56,126 nt of DNA. Source: Hallerella sp964587155 (GTDB lineage: Bacteria; Fibrobacterota; Fibrobacteria; Fibrobacterales; Fibrobacteraceae). The stretch lies in NCBI GenBank assembly GCA_964587155.1, contig CAZPKF010000018.1, positions 1 through 56,126 on the forward strand, read 5' to 3'. Positions 17,292 through 26,677 of this stretch are shown here, piece by piece. Within the stretch, counting starts at the first letter, position 1; each line of letters begins with the position of its first letter. The position numbers were made by a program, and so were the translations under genes. The notes below the pieces were generated by a model. The model did no database searches. It was not told the origin of the DNA and worked only from the letters and a program-made list of their open reading frames with translations.

Positions 17292-17489
17292 ATGGCAATC
17301 AAAAAAGTTTGGCTCGACGAATCGAACGACGAATGCGTTTCCTGCGGAGCTTGCGAAGGCACCTGCGACGCGGTCTTTTCCGTCCCCGACAAAATGCAAG
17401 TGAAAGAAGGCGTCGACTTTAACCAGTACGAAGAAGACATCAAAGCTGCGGCAGATGGTTGCCCGGCTCAAGTCATCAAGTACGAATAA
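17292..17489 (+). CDS. Single-cluster [4Fe-4S] ferredoxin
   Basis: 65 residues from MAIKKVW. The ATG at 17292 is chosen because TGAGG lies six bases upstream and the family starts there; an upstream in-frame start would add an unrelated leader. Cluster ligands are Cys15, Cys18 and Cys21 (CxxCxxC) and Cys57 in the late CP motif; Cys25 is extra. This is the monocluster ferredoxin pattern: a small cytoplasmic electron carrier, for example for pyruvate:ferredoxin oxidoreductase or hydrogenases in an anaerobe. It is monocistronic and followed by a strong terminator. Confidence 0.9.
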   Translation: MAIKKVWLDESNDECVSCGACEGTCDAVFSVPDKMQVKEGVDFNQYEEDIKAAADGCPAQVIKYE

Positions 17490-17514
17490 TTTTCTATCAT
17501 CCATCTCTCCTTTG

Positions 17515-17545
17515 AACGGGCGGCTTTCGGGCTGCCCGTTTTTGT
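17515..17545 (+). terminator. Rho-independent terminator after ferredoxin
   Basis: Stem AACGGGC ... GCCCGTT followed by a T-run, 25 nt after the ferredoxin stop. Confidence 0.85.
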
Positions 17546-17680
17546 TGGGAACAGATAAAGAACACTTTATGCCCAGTAAATAGAATTTTATCGTGTTTTT
17601 TCAAAATCCGAGTTTAATTTAAAGGATGAATTCACAGCAAAACAGCAATGTTTCGCTGCTTATGCCTATAGAGGTTGTTA

Positions 17681-19051
17681 ATGAATCCTTTTAAAGTGGC
17701 TCTGGTAGCCGGCATTCTCGCTTTCACATGGAATTGTTCCGACGACTCTTCCAGTTCTCCGAGTGATCCCGACAGCAGCGCGTCATCTGCAGCGCTCCCC
17801 TCTTTGAATCCGGATGCAACCCTCGTTTACGAATCTCCCGCCGGTTCCATTTTCAGCGACATGACCGTTCGCGATGCAGCGGGAAACCTCATCGGTGTTT
17901 TTGACGGAACGAACATCATCTTGCTCGACGGCTCCGTCATCGATGTAAACGGCAACGTGATCTCCGCACCGACTTCTTCGGAATCCATCTCTTCGGAATC
18001 CGGCATTTTGTCGTCTTCTGCCGCAGCAGGCATTTCTTCGGCATCCGTGGAACCGTTATCCTCGGCTCAGGGAGAAGTCACAAGCTCCAGCAGCACCGCA
18101 ACTTTGACTGGCAGCGGAAGCATGGATCCCAGCGGTTATGATGTTCCCATTCTGAACACTCTTTTGAATAATGGAGCCACCGGTTGGAGCTCCCGCTATT
18201 GGGACGCCTGCAAACCACACTGTTCTTGGCCGGGAAATGTCGACACCACTTCTCTCGCCATATTCAAACAAAATTATGGCGCAGCCAAAAATTGCAACAT
18301 TCACGACCAAGAAATCCCCGCTTGGACTTTAAGCGAAAACGTCCAACAATATTGGAAAGGATTCCAGGGAACGACTAGCGCTTGTACAAATGGCAAAAAA
18401 GGCGCTTTCGCCTGCACAGACATGGCCCCTGTCGCCGTCAACGATACTTTGGCTTACGCCTTCGTCGCCGCACCGGGCAGCGGAAATCAAGGCTGCGGAA
18501 AATGCTATCACCTTCAATTTAACGGTGGAAACCACGACAACAACATCAAAGCGACTCACAAAGCCCTCAAGGGCAAACACATGATCGTGATGGCTTCCAA
18601 TATCGGATACGATGTCGAAAATGGACAGTTCGACATGATGGTTCCCGGTGGCGGTGTAGGTCTATACGATGCCCTTTCCACGATGGTGAACGCTTCCAAT
18701 GTGGAATGGGGTGCCCAGTACGGCGGCTTCCTCAGCTATTGCCAACAATCTCTCGGTTACGATGCCACCGTTTCCGCTTACCAATCTTGCGTCAAAGACA
18801 TGTGTGCCGCCGCATTCACCGGCTACGACAATTTGCTCCGGGGCTGTGAATGGTTTGCCGATTGGTATATGGCTGCAGACAACCCGACTTACAATTGGGA
18901 AGAAATCGAATGCCCGCAATACTTGATAGACAAATACTCTTCGTCCATCAACACGCAAATTGAAACGAACATCGCCTGGCAAGACGACTGGTCCTCTTAC
19001 AGTGGCGGAGAATTTGCAACGAAGGAGTGCAACGATACGGGCTGTCCGTAA
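17681..19051 (+). CDS. GH45 endoglucanase, lipoprotein
   Basis: 456 residues from ATG 17681 (GAGG six bases upstream). It is a cellulase that cleaves internal beta-1,4-glucan bonds with inversion. A lipoprotein signal ends at Cys19 (FTWNC). An Asp/Ser-rich segment follows, then a short module with DGSVIDVNGNVIS shared with the next gene, then Ser-rich linkers. The catalytic domain starts near residue 165. The GH45 base motif SRYWDACKPHCSW carries Asp175 and the acid motif GQFDMMVPGGGVG carries Asp318. Many paired Cys fit the disulfide-rich GH45 fold. It would be displayed on the outer membrane. It lies 51 nt before a paralogous GH45 on the same strand, probably one operon. Confidence 0.93.
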   Translation: MNPFKVALVAGILAFTWNCSDDSSSSPSDPDSSASSAALPSLNPDATLVYESPAGSIFSDMTVRDAAGNLIGVFDGTNIILLDGSVIDVNGNVISAPTSSESISSESGILSSSAAAGISSASVEPLSSAQGEVTSSSSTATLTGSGSMDPSGYDVPILNTLLNNGATGWSSRYWDACKPHCSWPGNVDTTSLAIFKQNYGAAKNCNIHDQEIPAWTLSENVQQYWKGFQGTTSACTNGKKGAFACTDMAPVAVNDTLAYAFVAAPGSGNQGCGKCYHLQFNGGNHDNNIKATHKALKGKHMIVMASNIGYDVENGQFDMMVPGGGVGLYDALSTMVNASNVEWGAQYGGFLSYCQQSLGYDATVSAYQSCVKDMCAAAFTGYDNLLRGCEWFADWYMAADNPTYNWEEIECPQYLIDKYSSSINTQIETNIAWQDDWSSYSGGEFATKECNDTGCP

Positions 19052-19102
19052 TATCGGTTTTACAAAGGTGGAGTGTGTCGTGTCAACTAAGCAGAGGAAA
19101 AA

Positions 19103-20776
19103 ATGAAAAAAGCCTTTTTATCCATCTTGGCCATCAGCGCCACGGCATTCCTTTGGAATTGCAGTGAAGAATCGTCGTCCAATTCGGTTCTACCAGATGT
19201 TACACCATCCACATCCAGTTTGCCATATTTCTTTGGCGGTTTCACCATCGATGCTGCAACGGGAGCCGTTTATGAAGCGGCATCCGGGCAACTGATCGGG
19301 CAGCTGAACGCAGACGGAACCATCACGAATGCCGAAGGTGGCATCATTTTGGCAGCCGATACAACGCTCCTCCCCAAACTTTCCGAATCGGGACTTCTTT
19401 TTGACAAGAACGGCAACGTTTCCGATTTGAACGGGACCCCCATTGGCGTTTTAAATCCCGATGGACAGACAATTACCCACCCCGATGGATCCGTGACCGA
19501 CTTGCTCGGAAACGTGATTTCCACGCCTACCGTGGAAACGTCCAGTGCCTCCATCGACATTCCCACATCTTCTTTCTCTACTTTGCCCATTTTGCCGACA
19601 TCGTCAGAAACTGTTGTCACGCCTACATCTTCGGAATCAACAAATCCGGCAATTTCTTCGGCAGCAGAAGTCAGCTCGTCCAGTGCCCAGCAAACCAATT
19701 TGGGCAATTTGAGCGTTTCCGGCAACTTGACACAAAGCGTTTCCAAGAACGCAGCCATTTCCCCTGTTATCATCAGCGGCGTTTCCGCAGAACCGACTCG
19801 CAGTTGGAACCTTTACTGGCTCGAAACTCGTTTCGACCAAACTGCCGGAACATACACCATTTCCGGAACCGTTCCCGAACACGTTCAAGATGGAACCATT
19901 TCTGACAACTTTACTTTTGGAAACGAAACGGCCACTTTGACGTTGAAAATAGGCAACGCGACTGTTGCAGCAAGCAGTTCTTCGCAACAACAGCAAACCG
20001 TTTCCAGTTCTTCTGCCAAGCGGTCATCTAGCTCTGCAGCAAAATCTTCCAGCTCGGTTTCTAGCGGAACAACGTTGAACTTCAAAATTATCGAAAATGG
20101 AAAAAGAGGTTCCGGCTACGCGACCCGCTATTGGGATAGTTGCAAGCCCCATTGCGCTTGGAGTGGCAAAGGCGGTCCCGCAACAACCCCGACGCGCACT
20201 TGCCACGCAGACGGTTCCCGTGCCGGTGTGGATGAAAAATCAGCGTGCGACGGCGGAACAGCTGGGACATGTTTAAGTCAAATTCCCCAAGTCATCAACG
20301 ATGAAGTCGCTTACGCATTTGCGGCAACCCCTGGCGGAGAAAATGATTGCGGACGCTGCTTTATGCTAACCTTTAACGGCGAAGGCAAGGACGGAACAAA
20401 TGCTCGCTCCAGAGCTCTCAAAGGAAAAAGGCTGATCGTCATGTCCAGCAATATCGGATATGATGTCGCAGGCGGTCAATTCGACATTATGATTCCGGGC
20501 GGTGGCGTGGGCGCATTCAATGGTTGCAGCGTCATGGGACTTTCCTGCGCAGGCGAGCAATACGGCGGCCTGCTCGCAACTTGCGAAAAAGCGGGTGGTG
20601 GAGATGCGAAAATCAAATCTTGCCTTATTGAAAGCTGCAATAGGGAATACGCAAACAAATCGCAGGCGAAAGAAGGATGCTTGTTTATGGCAAACTGGAT
20701 GAATGCCGCCAGCACGAATCCGAAGCACGATTATGTGGAAGTGGAATGCCCGGCTGAACTTGCCAATCGTTGGTAG
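19103..20776 (+). CDS. GH45 endoglucanase, lipoprotein with extra Ig-like module
   Basis: 557 residues; the start is preceded by AGAGGAAAAA. The lipoprotein signal ends at Cys20. Residues about 45-145 carry two or three DG/NGNV repeats related to the module in the preceding GH45. A Ser/Thr-rich linker, an Ig-like module at about 205-285 (NLSVSGNLTQSV..., YTISGTVPEHV) and a poly-Ser linker lead to the GH45 domain. Catalytic Asp345 lies in TRYWDSCKPHC and Asp461 in GQFDIMIPGGGVG. Second gene of the GH45 pair. Just after its stop, a short sequence repeats its own C-terminal coding region (see the remnant at 20829). Confidence 0.93.
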   Translation: MKKAFLSILAISATAFLWNCSEESSSNSVLPDVTPSTSSLPYFFGGFTIDAATGAVYEAASGQLIGQLNADGTITNAEGGIILAADTTLLPKLSESGLLFDKNGNVSDLNGTPIGVLNPDGQTITHPDGSVTDLLGNVISTPTVETSSASIDIPTSSFSTLPILPTSSETVVTPTSSESTNPAISSAAEVSSSSAQQTNLGNLSVSGNLTQSVSKNAAISPVIISGVSAEPTRSWNLYWLETRFDQTAGTYTISGTVPEHVQDGTISDNFTFGNETATLTLKIGNATVAASSSSQQQQTVSSSSAKRSSSSAAKSSSSVSSGTTLNFKIIENGKRGSGYATRYWDSCKPHCAWSGKGGPATTPTRTCHADGSRAGVDEKSACDGGTAGTCLSQIPQVINDEVAYAFAATPGGENDCGRCFMLTFNGEGKDGTNARSRALKGKRLIVMSSNIGYDVAGGQFDIMIPGGGVGAFNGCSVMGLSCAGEQYGGLLATCEKAGGGDAKIKSCLIESCNREYANKSQAKEGCLFMANWMNAASTNPKHDYVEVECPAELANRW

Positions 20777-20828
20777 AAAAATTCCAATAGGACGTCCAAA
20801 TCAGCGCATTGCCGAGGCTCCATACAAA

Positions 20829-20870
20829 GAAGTGGAATGCCCGGCTGCGTTGAAAACCGCCTATCGTTAA
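20829..20870 (+). pseudogene. Remnant of a third GH45 C-terminus
   Basis: In frame it reads KEVECPAALKTAYR and a stop. The bases GAAGTGGAATGCCCGGCT are identical to the coding end of the GH45 gene at 20740-20757 (VEVECPAELANRW). It looks like the last codons of a duplicated GH45 whose body has been deleted. Confidence 0.6.
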
Positions 20871-20891
20871 CAGAATTTCTTCATAACTCCC

Positions 20892-20927
20892 TAAAAAATC
20901 CGTTTCGAAAGGAACGGATTTTTTTTC
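20892..20927 (+). terminator. Rho-independent terminator of the GH45 operon
   Basis: AAAAAATCCGTT ... AACGGATTTTTTT: 12-bp stem with a short loop and a long T-run; it would also work on the other strand. Confidence 0.9.
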
Positions 20928-21148
20928 TTTGAAATTCAAAAAAAAGATATCCGCCTGCATAGCCAGCAATTCTTCTTTGTATTCTTTTCAAGTATCCGCA
21001 CCACGAATCATCGGACGTGCAGCCCTTTCAAAGTGGCGGCTAAAGTTAATAATACTCCGGAATTTGGATTGTGAAACGAGACGTGTCGAAAACGCACCTC
21101 TGTCAAAAAAAAGGCTTTCTATTATTCAAAAAGCTCCGCCTTATTTCT

Positions 21149-21766
21149 CTACAGACGACTTTGAATTAATGCCCAAAGATCAGAAAAAACGGCATCGGGA
21201 GAACGGTCTGCGTCAATCACGGCAACGCGTTCCGGATAATTTTTTGCAATGGAAAGATACCCTTGCCGCACCCGACCAAAAAACTCCCATTTTTCACATT
21301 CCATCCGGTCTGGAGATTCGCCGCGGTTTGCCATGCGCATCCTCCCCCGCTCAACAGGAATATCCATGACCACCGTAAAATCCGGCAACCATTCTCCACA
21401 AGTCAGTTCCGTTTGACGTTGGACCAATTGTATGTCTAATCCTCTGCCATAACCCTGATAAGCAAGCGTGCTCCAGGCGAATCTATCCGCCAAAACCACT
21501 TTGCCAGCCCGCAACGCGGGCTTTACGATTTCTTCTATTACCTGAGCACGCGCGGCATTGTACAAAAGCAGTTCCGTTTTGTCGCCCATGATGCCTTTGT
21601 AAGCAGGATCCAAAAGGATTTCTCGAATTCGCTCCGAAATTTTCGCCCCGCCGGGTTCCCGGAGTTTCACCACTTCAAAGCCCTGCCGTTCAATTTGAAC
21701 GGCAAGCTTTTCTAATTGGGTCGTTTTTCCAGAGCCGTCGATGCCTTCAAGGCTAAAGAAGCGCAT
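21149..21766 (-). CDS. tmk: Thymidylate kinase
   Basis: 205 residues, the usual size. It phosphorylates dTMP to dTDP with ATP in the cytoplasm. The P-loop is GIDGSGKT at residues 8-15, followed by the REPGG element that contacts the base and sugar. LADRFAWSTLAYQGYGRG is the DR(Y/F) region that binds dTMP. The start lies 14 nt downstream of the secA stop on the same strand, so the two are probably cotranscribed. Confidence 0.95.
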   Translation of the reverse strand: MRFFSLEGIDGSGKTTQLEKLAVQIERQGFEVVKLREPGGAKISERIREILLDPAYKGIMGDKTELLLYNAARAQVIEEIVKPALRAGKVVLADRFAWSTLAYQGYGRGLDIQLVQRQTELTCGEWLPDFTVVMDIPVERGRMRMANRGESPDRMECEKWEFFGRVRQGYLSIAKNYPERVAVIDADRSPDAVFSDLWALIQSRL

Positions 21767-21780
21767 TTTTCAAGAACGCC

Positions 21781-24657
21781 TTATTCGAGGTTTTTCCCAT
21801 GGCACTTTTTGAACTTGAGGCCCGAGCCACACCAGCAAGGATCGTTCCGTCCAAGTTTCGGATGCTGGGCTGCGGCAGAAGGTGCGCGGCGCGGCATGGA
21901 GGGCGGACGCGTTCCAGGAAGAGCCGATGTCGGAATAACGTTGGATGCAGAAGATTCTGCCTGCGGAACCGGAGAAACGGCTTCGGGCTTTTCTTCCAAA
22001 TCCCCTTCCAAAGCCTTTTCATTTTCCGCGGCGTTATCCTGCGTATGCTGCGGAGCTTGTGGCCGTGGCACTTTTTGCAATTGTTCCGGAGATACCGACA
22101 TGCCGTTCTGCAGCTGAATCCGGATGTTCAAAATCCGCTGAGCCGTCATTACCGCAGTGTCGTCCAAACATTTTTGGAACATGGAAAACGCCTGATTCTT
22201 GTACATGACCAGCGGATCTTTTTGAGCGTAACCTTGATAACGGATGGAATCTTTCAACTGATCCATGGCGTAAAGGTTGTCTTTCCAGTGCTGATCGATG
22301 GTATAAAGGAGAATCCGGCGTTCCAACTGGCGAAGATCATTTTCCGGAATAATTTCCACCAATTTGTCGTATTTCTTTTTGCAAAGGGCAATCACTTCGT
22401 CCAAGACCTGTTCCGGAGACATCCGGGAACGCTCTTCTTCGGTCGGGTTGAAGTCCACGGCAAAGCTCAATTTGACCGCAGTCATCAATCCGTCCCAATT
22501 CCATTCGTCCGAGAAACGACTCTTGCCCACAAACGAAGACAACTTGAGGTCACAAGCATCTTGAATGTTGTTCCAAATATCCTTGCGAACATCGTCACCA
22601 TTCAGAATTTTACGGCGGAGTCCGTAAACTACTTTGCGCTGTTCATTCATGACGTTGTCGTAGTCGAGCAAATATTTACGCGTATCAAAGCTCTGATTTT
22701 CCACGCGTTTTTGCGCACTGCGGATAGAGCGAGAAACAATCGGATGCGTAATCACTTCATCGTCACCAATGCCGAAGCGCGTCATCAACTGCTTCACATT
22801 GTTACCGCCGAAAATACGCATCAAATCGTCATCCAGCGAAAGGAAATACTGAGAAGACCCCGGATCGCCCTGACGCCCCGCACGTCCGCGAAGCTGGTTG
22901 TCAATGCGGCGGCTTTCATGCCGTTCTGTACCGAGCACGTGCAAACCGCCCAATTCCTTCACGCCTGGTCCAAGGACAATGTCCGTTCCGCGGCCCGCCA
23001 TGTTCGTGGCGACAGTCACCTTTCCCTTGTAACCGGCATATTGAATAATCTCCGCTTCGCGGTCATGATTTTTGGCGTTCAACACATCGTGGGGAATGCC
23101 TTCTTTCAGCAAAAGCTGATGCAACTTTTCGGAACGTTCAACCGAAGCCGTTCCCACCAACAGCGGCTGGCCTATTTCGTGACGTTTTTTGATTTCGTTC
23201 ACGATGGCTTTCCACTTGGCATTTTCCGTTTTATAAACCAAGTCCTGCATGTCCTTGCGGATACAGGGTTTGTTCGTGGGAATGACCCACGTGTTCATGT
23301 TGTAAATTTTGATGAATTCCGTTGCTTCCGTTTCTGCCGTACCCGTCATACCGGAAAGTTTTTTGTACATGCGGAAGTAATTTTGGAACGTGATCGTTGC
23401 CAGCGTCTGGTTTTCACGGCGAATGGGCACGCCTTCTTTCGCTTCAATCGATTGATGGATGCCATCCGAATAGCGACGGCCTTCCATGAGGCGGCCCGTA
23501 TTTTCATCGACGATGACCACTTCGCCATCGCGGACAATGTAATCCCTGTCGCGCAAAAAGAGATTTTGCGCTTTCAACGCCTGGCTGATGAAATGCACCC
23601 ATTCAGCATGTTCGCCGTAAAGGTTGGTGAATCCCATGAGCTGTTCCACGTGATTGGTTCCCCGCTCGGTCAGCTGAACCAAACGGTCTTTTTCATCAAC
23701 CGTGTAATCCTTGCCCCGTTCGAGTTGTGCCACCAGCTGCCGCGATTTCTGATACTTGTCCGTAGCGTCTTCGGCAGGACCACTGATAATGAGCGGCGTC
23801 CGCGCTTCATCGATTAAGATGGAGTCCACTTCATCGACAATGCAGAAATTCGGTTCGCGTTGTACGACTTCTTTCGGATCCACCGCCATATTGTCGCGGA
23901 GATAATCGAATCCGAATTCATTGTTCGTTCCATAAGTGACATCGGAGCCATAACTGCTACGGCGTTCTTCCGCATTAAGTCCGTGCACAATCAGCCCCAC
24001 GGAAAGTCCGAGGAACTTGTAAACAAATCCCATCTGCTTTGCATCGCGGCCCGCCAAATAATCGTTCACAGTGACCACGTGAACGCCTTTGCCAGAAAGC
24101 CCGTTCAAATAAACCGGGCAAACCGCAGCAAGCGTTTTTCCTTCACCAGTCGCCATTTCGGCGATGGCGCCTTCATGCAAAACCAAACCGCCAATCAATT
24201 GCACATCGAAAGGAAGCATCCGAAACGGCTTGACGGAATCCGGATACAGTTCCCGCATCTTGGCGTAGAACTTCGCCGGCATGAAAATTTCCCATTCCGG
24301 GGTTTCCGCTTCGAGTTTTTCTTTGGCGCATTCGACAGCAGACTGGATTTCCGCATCGTCGCCAAGAGTTGAAAAATCAAATCCGAATTCGGGTTTAAAT
24401 ACATTGAACATACCCAAACGGCGGTCGCAAGCTTCTTGGCAAACGGCAAACGCTTCGATTTTGATATCTTCAAGGGTTTTTCCGTTTTTCAAAGCTTCGC
24501 GGAATTCATCCGACTTGGCGGCCAAAGCGGCATCATCCAACGATTCCAATTTTTTGCGGGCTTCGTGAATTTGCGCAATTACTGGGCGCAAAGATTTGAC
24601 TTTGCGTTCGTGCGGAGTTCCAAAGACTTTGTGAAGCAGCGAATCAATTATGCTCAT
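21781..24657 (-). CDS. secA: Preprotein translocase ATPase SecA
   Basis: 958 residues. ATPase motor that drives unfolded proteins through SecYEG, and so the export route for the lipoproteins and cellulases nearby. Walker A GEGKT lies at 171-175. TIT/FQNYFR, the NMAGRGTDI helicase motif and the QLRGRAGRQGD motif are all present. The C-terminus is the zinc-binding SEC-C tail with CWCGSG..KKCH. Compared with E. coli SecA there is an insertion of about 65 residues at 84-148 in front of FDVQL, in nucleotide-binding domain 1, as seen in some other Gram-negative lineages. An AAGGA site precedes the start. tmk follows. Confidence 0.97.
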   Translation of the reverse strand: MSIIDSLLHKVFGTPHERKVKSLRPVIAQIHEARKKLESLDDAALAAKSDEFREALKNGKTLEDIKIEAFAVCQEACDRRLGMFNVFKPEFGFDFSTLGDDAEIQSAVECAKEKLEAETPEWEIFMPAKFYAKMRELYPDSVKPFRMLPFDVQLIGGLVLHEGAIAEMATGEGKTLAAVCPVYLNGLSGKGVHVVTVNDYLAGRDAKQMGFVYKFLGLSVGLIVHGLNAEERRSSYGSDVTYGTNNEFGFDYLRDNMAVDPKEVVQREPNFCIVDEVDSILIDEARTPLIISGPAEDATDKYQKSRQLVAQLERGKDYTVDEKDRLVQLTERGTNHVEQLMGFTNLYGEHAEWVHFISQALKAQNLFLRDRDYIVRDGEVVIVDENTGRLMEGRRYSDGIHQSIEAKEGVPIRRENQTLATITFQNYFRMYKKLSGMTGTAETEATEFIKIYNMNTWVIPTNKPCIRKDMQDLVYKTENAKWKAIVNEIKKRHEIGQPLLVGTASVERSEKLHQLLLKEGIPHDVLNAKNHDREAEIIQYAGYKGKVTVATNMAGRGTDIVLGPGVKELGGLHVLGTERHESRRIDNQLRGRAGRQGDPGSSQYFLSLDDDLMRIFGGNNVKQLMTRFGIGDDEVITHPIVSRSIRSAQKRVENQSFDTRKYLLDYDNVMNEQRKVVYGLRRKILNGDDVRKDIWNNIQDACDLKLSSFVGKSRFSDEWNWDGLMTAVKLSFAVDFNPTEEERSRMSPEQVLDEVIALCKKKYDKLVEIIPENDLRQLERRILLYTIDQHWKDNLYAMDQLKDSIRYQGYAQKDPLVMYKNQAFSMFQKCLDDTAVMTAQRILNIRIQLQNGMSVSPEQLQKVPRPQAPQHTQDNAAENEKALEGDLEEKPEAVSPVPQAESSASNVIPTSALPGTRPPSMPRRAPSAAAQHPKLGRNDPCWCGSGLKFKKCHGKNLE

Positions 24658-24801
24658 AGGAAAAAAATCCTTTTTAAAATTCGGTTCTAAATTAGAAAAA
24701 AAGTCCCACGTAAAAAAGGGAAAGCCGGAAATGCAGGCGAAATAGCCCCAACCTTCAGCGTTGTCAAATCATTCCCCCTGCCAATTTATTCACAAAAACA
24801 T

Positions 24802-26577
24802 TCACGTTTCTGCTTCCCGGGAACCGTCGATAATCCAATTGCAAAGATTTTTTATGTCGTCATAGTCAGGCAAAAACCGATGCGGATCTTCTCCGCGGAC
24901 ACGTTCGATAAAGTGATGCCAAACTCGTTCGTTTTTCCCTTCTAAGCCCAAGTGCTGTTCTATGGCTCCGCGGGTCCAAACCCAGATGCCCACTTCGGAT
25001 AATTTGCGGTGAATGTTCTCTAGCGGTTTTCTCGCTTCCGGCAGCGCAGCCATCATTGCGAAAGCCTCGCTGGCGCTGATTCGGGATTTTTTGTTCACAG
25101 GAACCCCATGGACCAGCCTGATTCGCTCTTGCAGGGAAAGCTCCCGGAAAAGATTCTTGCAAAATTTGATGTCGGGATCGTCCCTGTCCAAAAAACCGTC
25201 TTGCAGAGCGTTGGTGAACGCATAATCCAAATCGACAATCGCGCGGACGGGCAAATCCATCGCCGAAAGCACCTGCATACTTTTCCGCGTATTGCTCACG
25301 CCGCCCTGATGCACCAGCGCACAACGGATAAGGGCAAAAGACAGACCCGTCATTTTTTCAAAGAGCGTCGGCAAAACTCGCCACTCCGTTTTCCCTTCGG
25401 TGAGCAGCACATAATCGGCAAACAGCAACTCGTTTGAATTCGAAAGGGAAAACAGCATTTGCAATTGGGACTGCGCATCTGTAATGACCGAATGCACAGC
25501 ATCTTCCATCCGGCGGCGCATGAACGTTCCACGTTCTTTATTCTTCCGGATTAGCAAAGACGTGCTGACATCTTCACTGGTGACCATTTGGGCGGAATGC
25601 GTCGCAAAAACGACTTGATAACCTTCGCGCGAAAGATTTTTAAGAGCGACGCGCACAAGCTCCACTGCCTGCGGATGCAAATACAATTCTGGGGAATCGA
25701 TTAACAAGAGCGTTCGATTCAAATAATGATTGTGATGATGCTTTTTGACTTCGTCCAGATAACGGACCAAAGCCATCTGAATGGCCCGTTTAGACCCCGC
25801 CCCCATCGAACGAATATCGCGTTCAAAACCGTCATCTTCATCGAGAACACTTAATTTCGCCGTCCCCAAAAAAGATTCGATAGTCGGAGTCGGAATGTCC
25901 AATTTCACATTGACAGATGGGAAAAGCGGACGGAGTTTTTGGTTTAATCCGCGTTCAAAAAGGTCAAATTCCGAAGCGCGGGAGCCACTTTCCGCATCGA
26001 GCAACGCGCTGAACTTGGCAATCAGTTCGTTGAAATCTTTGCCCAAGCGGCGTTCAAGAGGTCGAAAAATTTCATTCAGCAATTTGGCAAACGCCTTGTC
26101 ACCTTCAAAATCCCAAATCTGGATGGGCGGAGGGAATATCCGCGCAAACGCCTCTTCAAATCCGAAAGGCGCCTTTACCCATTCCCCTTTGCCTCCGTCG
26201 CCGTTCCAGTCCAAAACCCAAAATTCGACATCGGCGGCGTTTTCTCCGGGAACCCGTTGCGAACGCTGCACGCGAAAACGCCCATTTTTCAAAAACGGTT
26301 CTATCAACTGCCGCTTTTCCTCTTCCAAACGCGAAAGAACCGATTCGGAAACGCCCCCGAAAAGCCCCTCAACTTCTACCGCTTGCGCAGGATCATCAAA
26401 GTAGGAATTGTCCAACGACGACCGGTAAAGCAGCCAGCGGATACCCATCAAAATATTCGTTTTCCCCGCATTGTTGTAACCTATCAACGCAGTGAAATCA
26501 CTTAGCGGAAAAGTTTCTTCCCGGATGGAACGGAGATTCCGAATGGATATCGATATCAGGCGAAGGGATTCTTGCAT
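24802..26577 (-). CDS. OLD-family ATPase with TOPRIM nuclease domain
   Basis: 591 residues. The N-terminal ABC/SMC-type ATPase has Walker A GYNNAGKT at 33-40. Around residue 290 lie Walker B and D-loop elements LLIDSPELYLHP, followed by the VVFATHSAQM switch. The C-terminal TOPRIM domain starts near residue 390 with the acidic glutamate motif LLTEGKTEWRVLP, and has the metal-binding DLD motif near 450. This is the architecture of class 1 OLD (overcoming lysogenization defect) proteins: ATP-regulated nucleases, several of which act in phage defence or DNA repair. No UvrD-like partner (as in Gabija) is adjacent, so it is a solo OLD. Transcribed towards secA but separated by about 145 nt. Confidence 0.85.
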   Translation of the reverse strand: MQESLRLISISIRNLRSIREETFPLSDFTALIGYNNAGKTNILMGIRWLLYRSSLDNSYFDDPAQAVEVEGLFGGVSESVLSRLEEEKRQLIEPFLKNGRFRVQRSQRVPGENAADVEFWVLDWNGDGGKGEWVKAPFGFEEAFARIFPPPIQIWDFEGDKAFAKLLNEIFRPLERRLGKDFNELIAKFSALLDAESGSRASEFDLFERGLNQKLRPLFPSVNVKLDIPTPTIESFLGTAKLSVLDEDDGFERDIRSMGAGSKRAIQMALVRYLDEVKKHHHNHYLNRTLLLIDSPELYLHPQAVELVRVALKNLSREGYQVVFATHSAQMVTSEDVSTSLLIRKNKERGTFMRRRMEDAVHSVITDAQSQLQMLFSLSNSNELLFADYVLLTEGKTEWRVLPTLFEKMTGLSFALIRCALVHQGGVSNTRKSMQVLSAMDLPVRAIVDLDYAFTNALQDGFLDRDDPDIKFCKNLFRELSLQERIRLVHGVPVNKKSRISASEAFAMMAALPEARKPLENIHRKLSEVGIWVWTRGAIEQHLGLEGKNERVWHHFIERVRGEDPHRFLPDYDDIKNLCNWIIDGSREAET

Positions 26578-26677
26578 ATCTGTAAACTAGATAAAACCGA
26601 TTCAAAATGTGCAAGATTTCCCATCCGACATTTACAATCGTCAAGCCTTATCCCACAAATCCGCCAATTTTTCGCCT

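Larger units (their letters stand above)
20777..21148. other. Intergenic region between GH45 and tmk
   Basis: It contains the GH45 tail remnant (20829-20870) and a strong terminator (20892-20927). The remaining 220 nt show AT-rich sequence without a credible gene or conserved structure. Confidence 0.7.

Noticed and set aside
21799..23817. 672-codon plus-strand frame
   Set aside because: Lies wholly antisense to secA; composition (His/Arg/Phe-rich) is typical of a shadow frame.
24802..26577. Gabija (GajA) assignment for the OLD protein
   Set aside because: No GajB/UvrD-like helicase gene is adjacent on either side.
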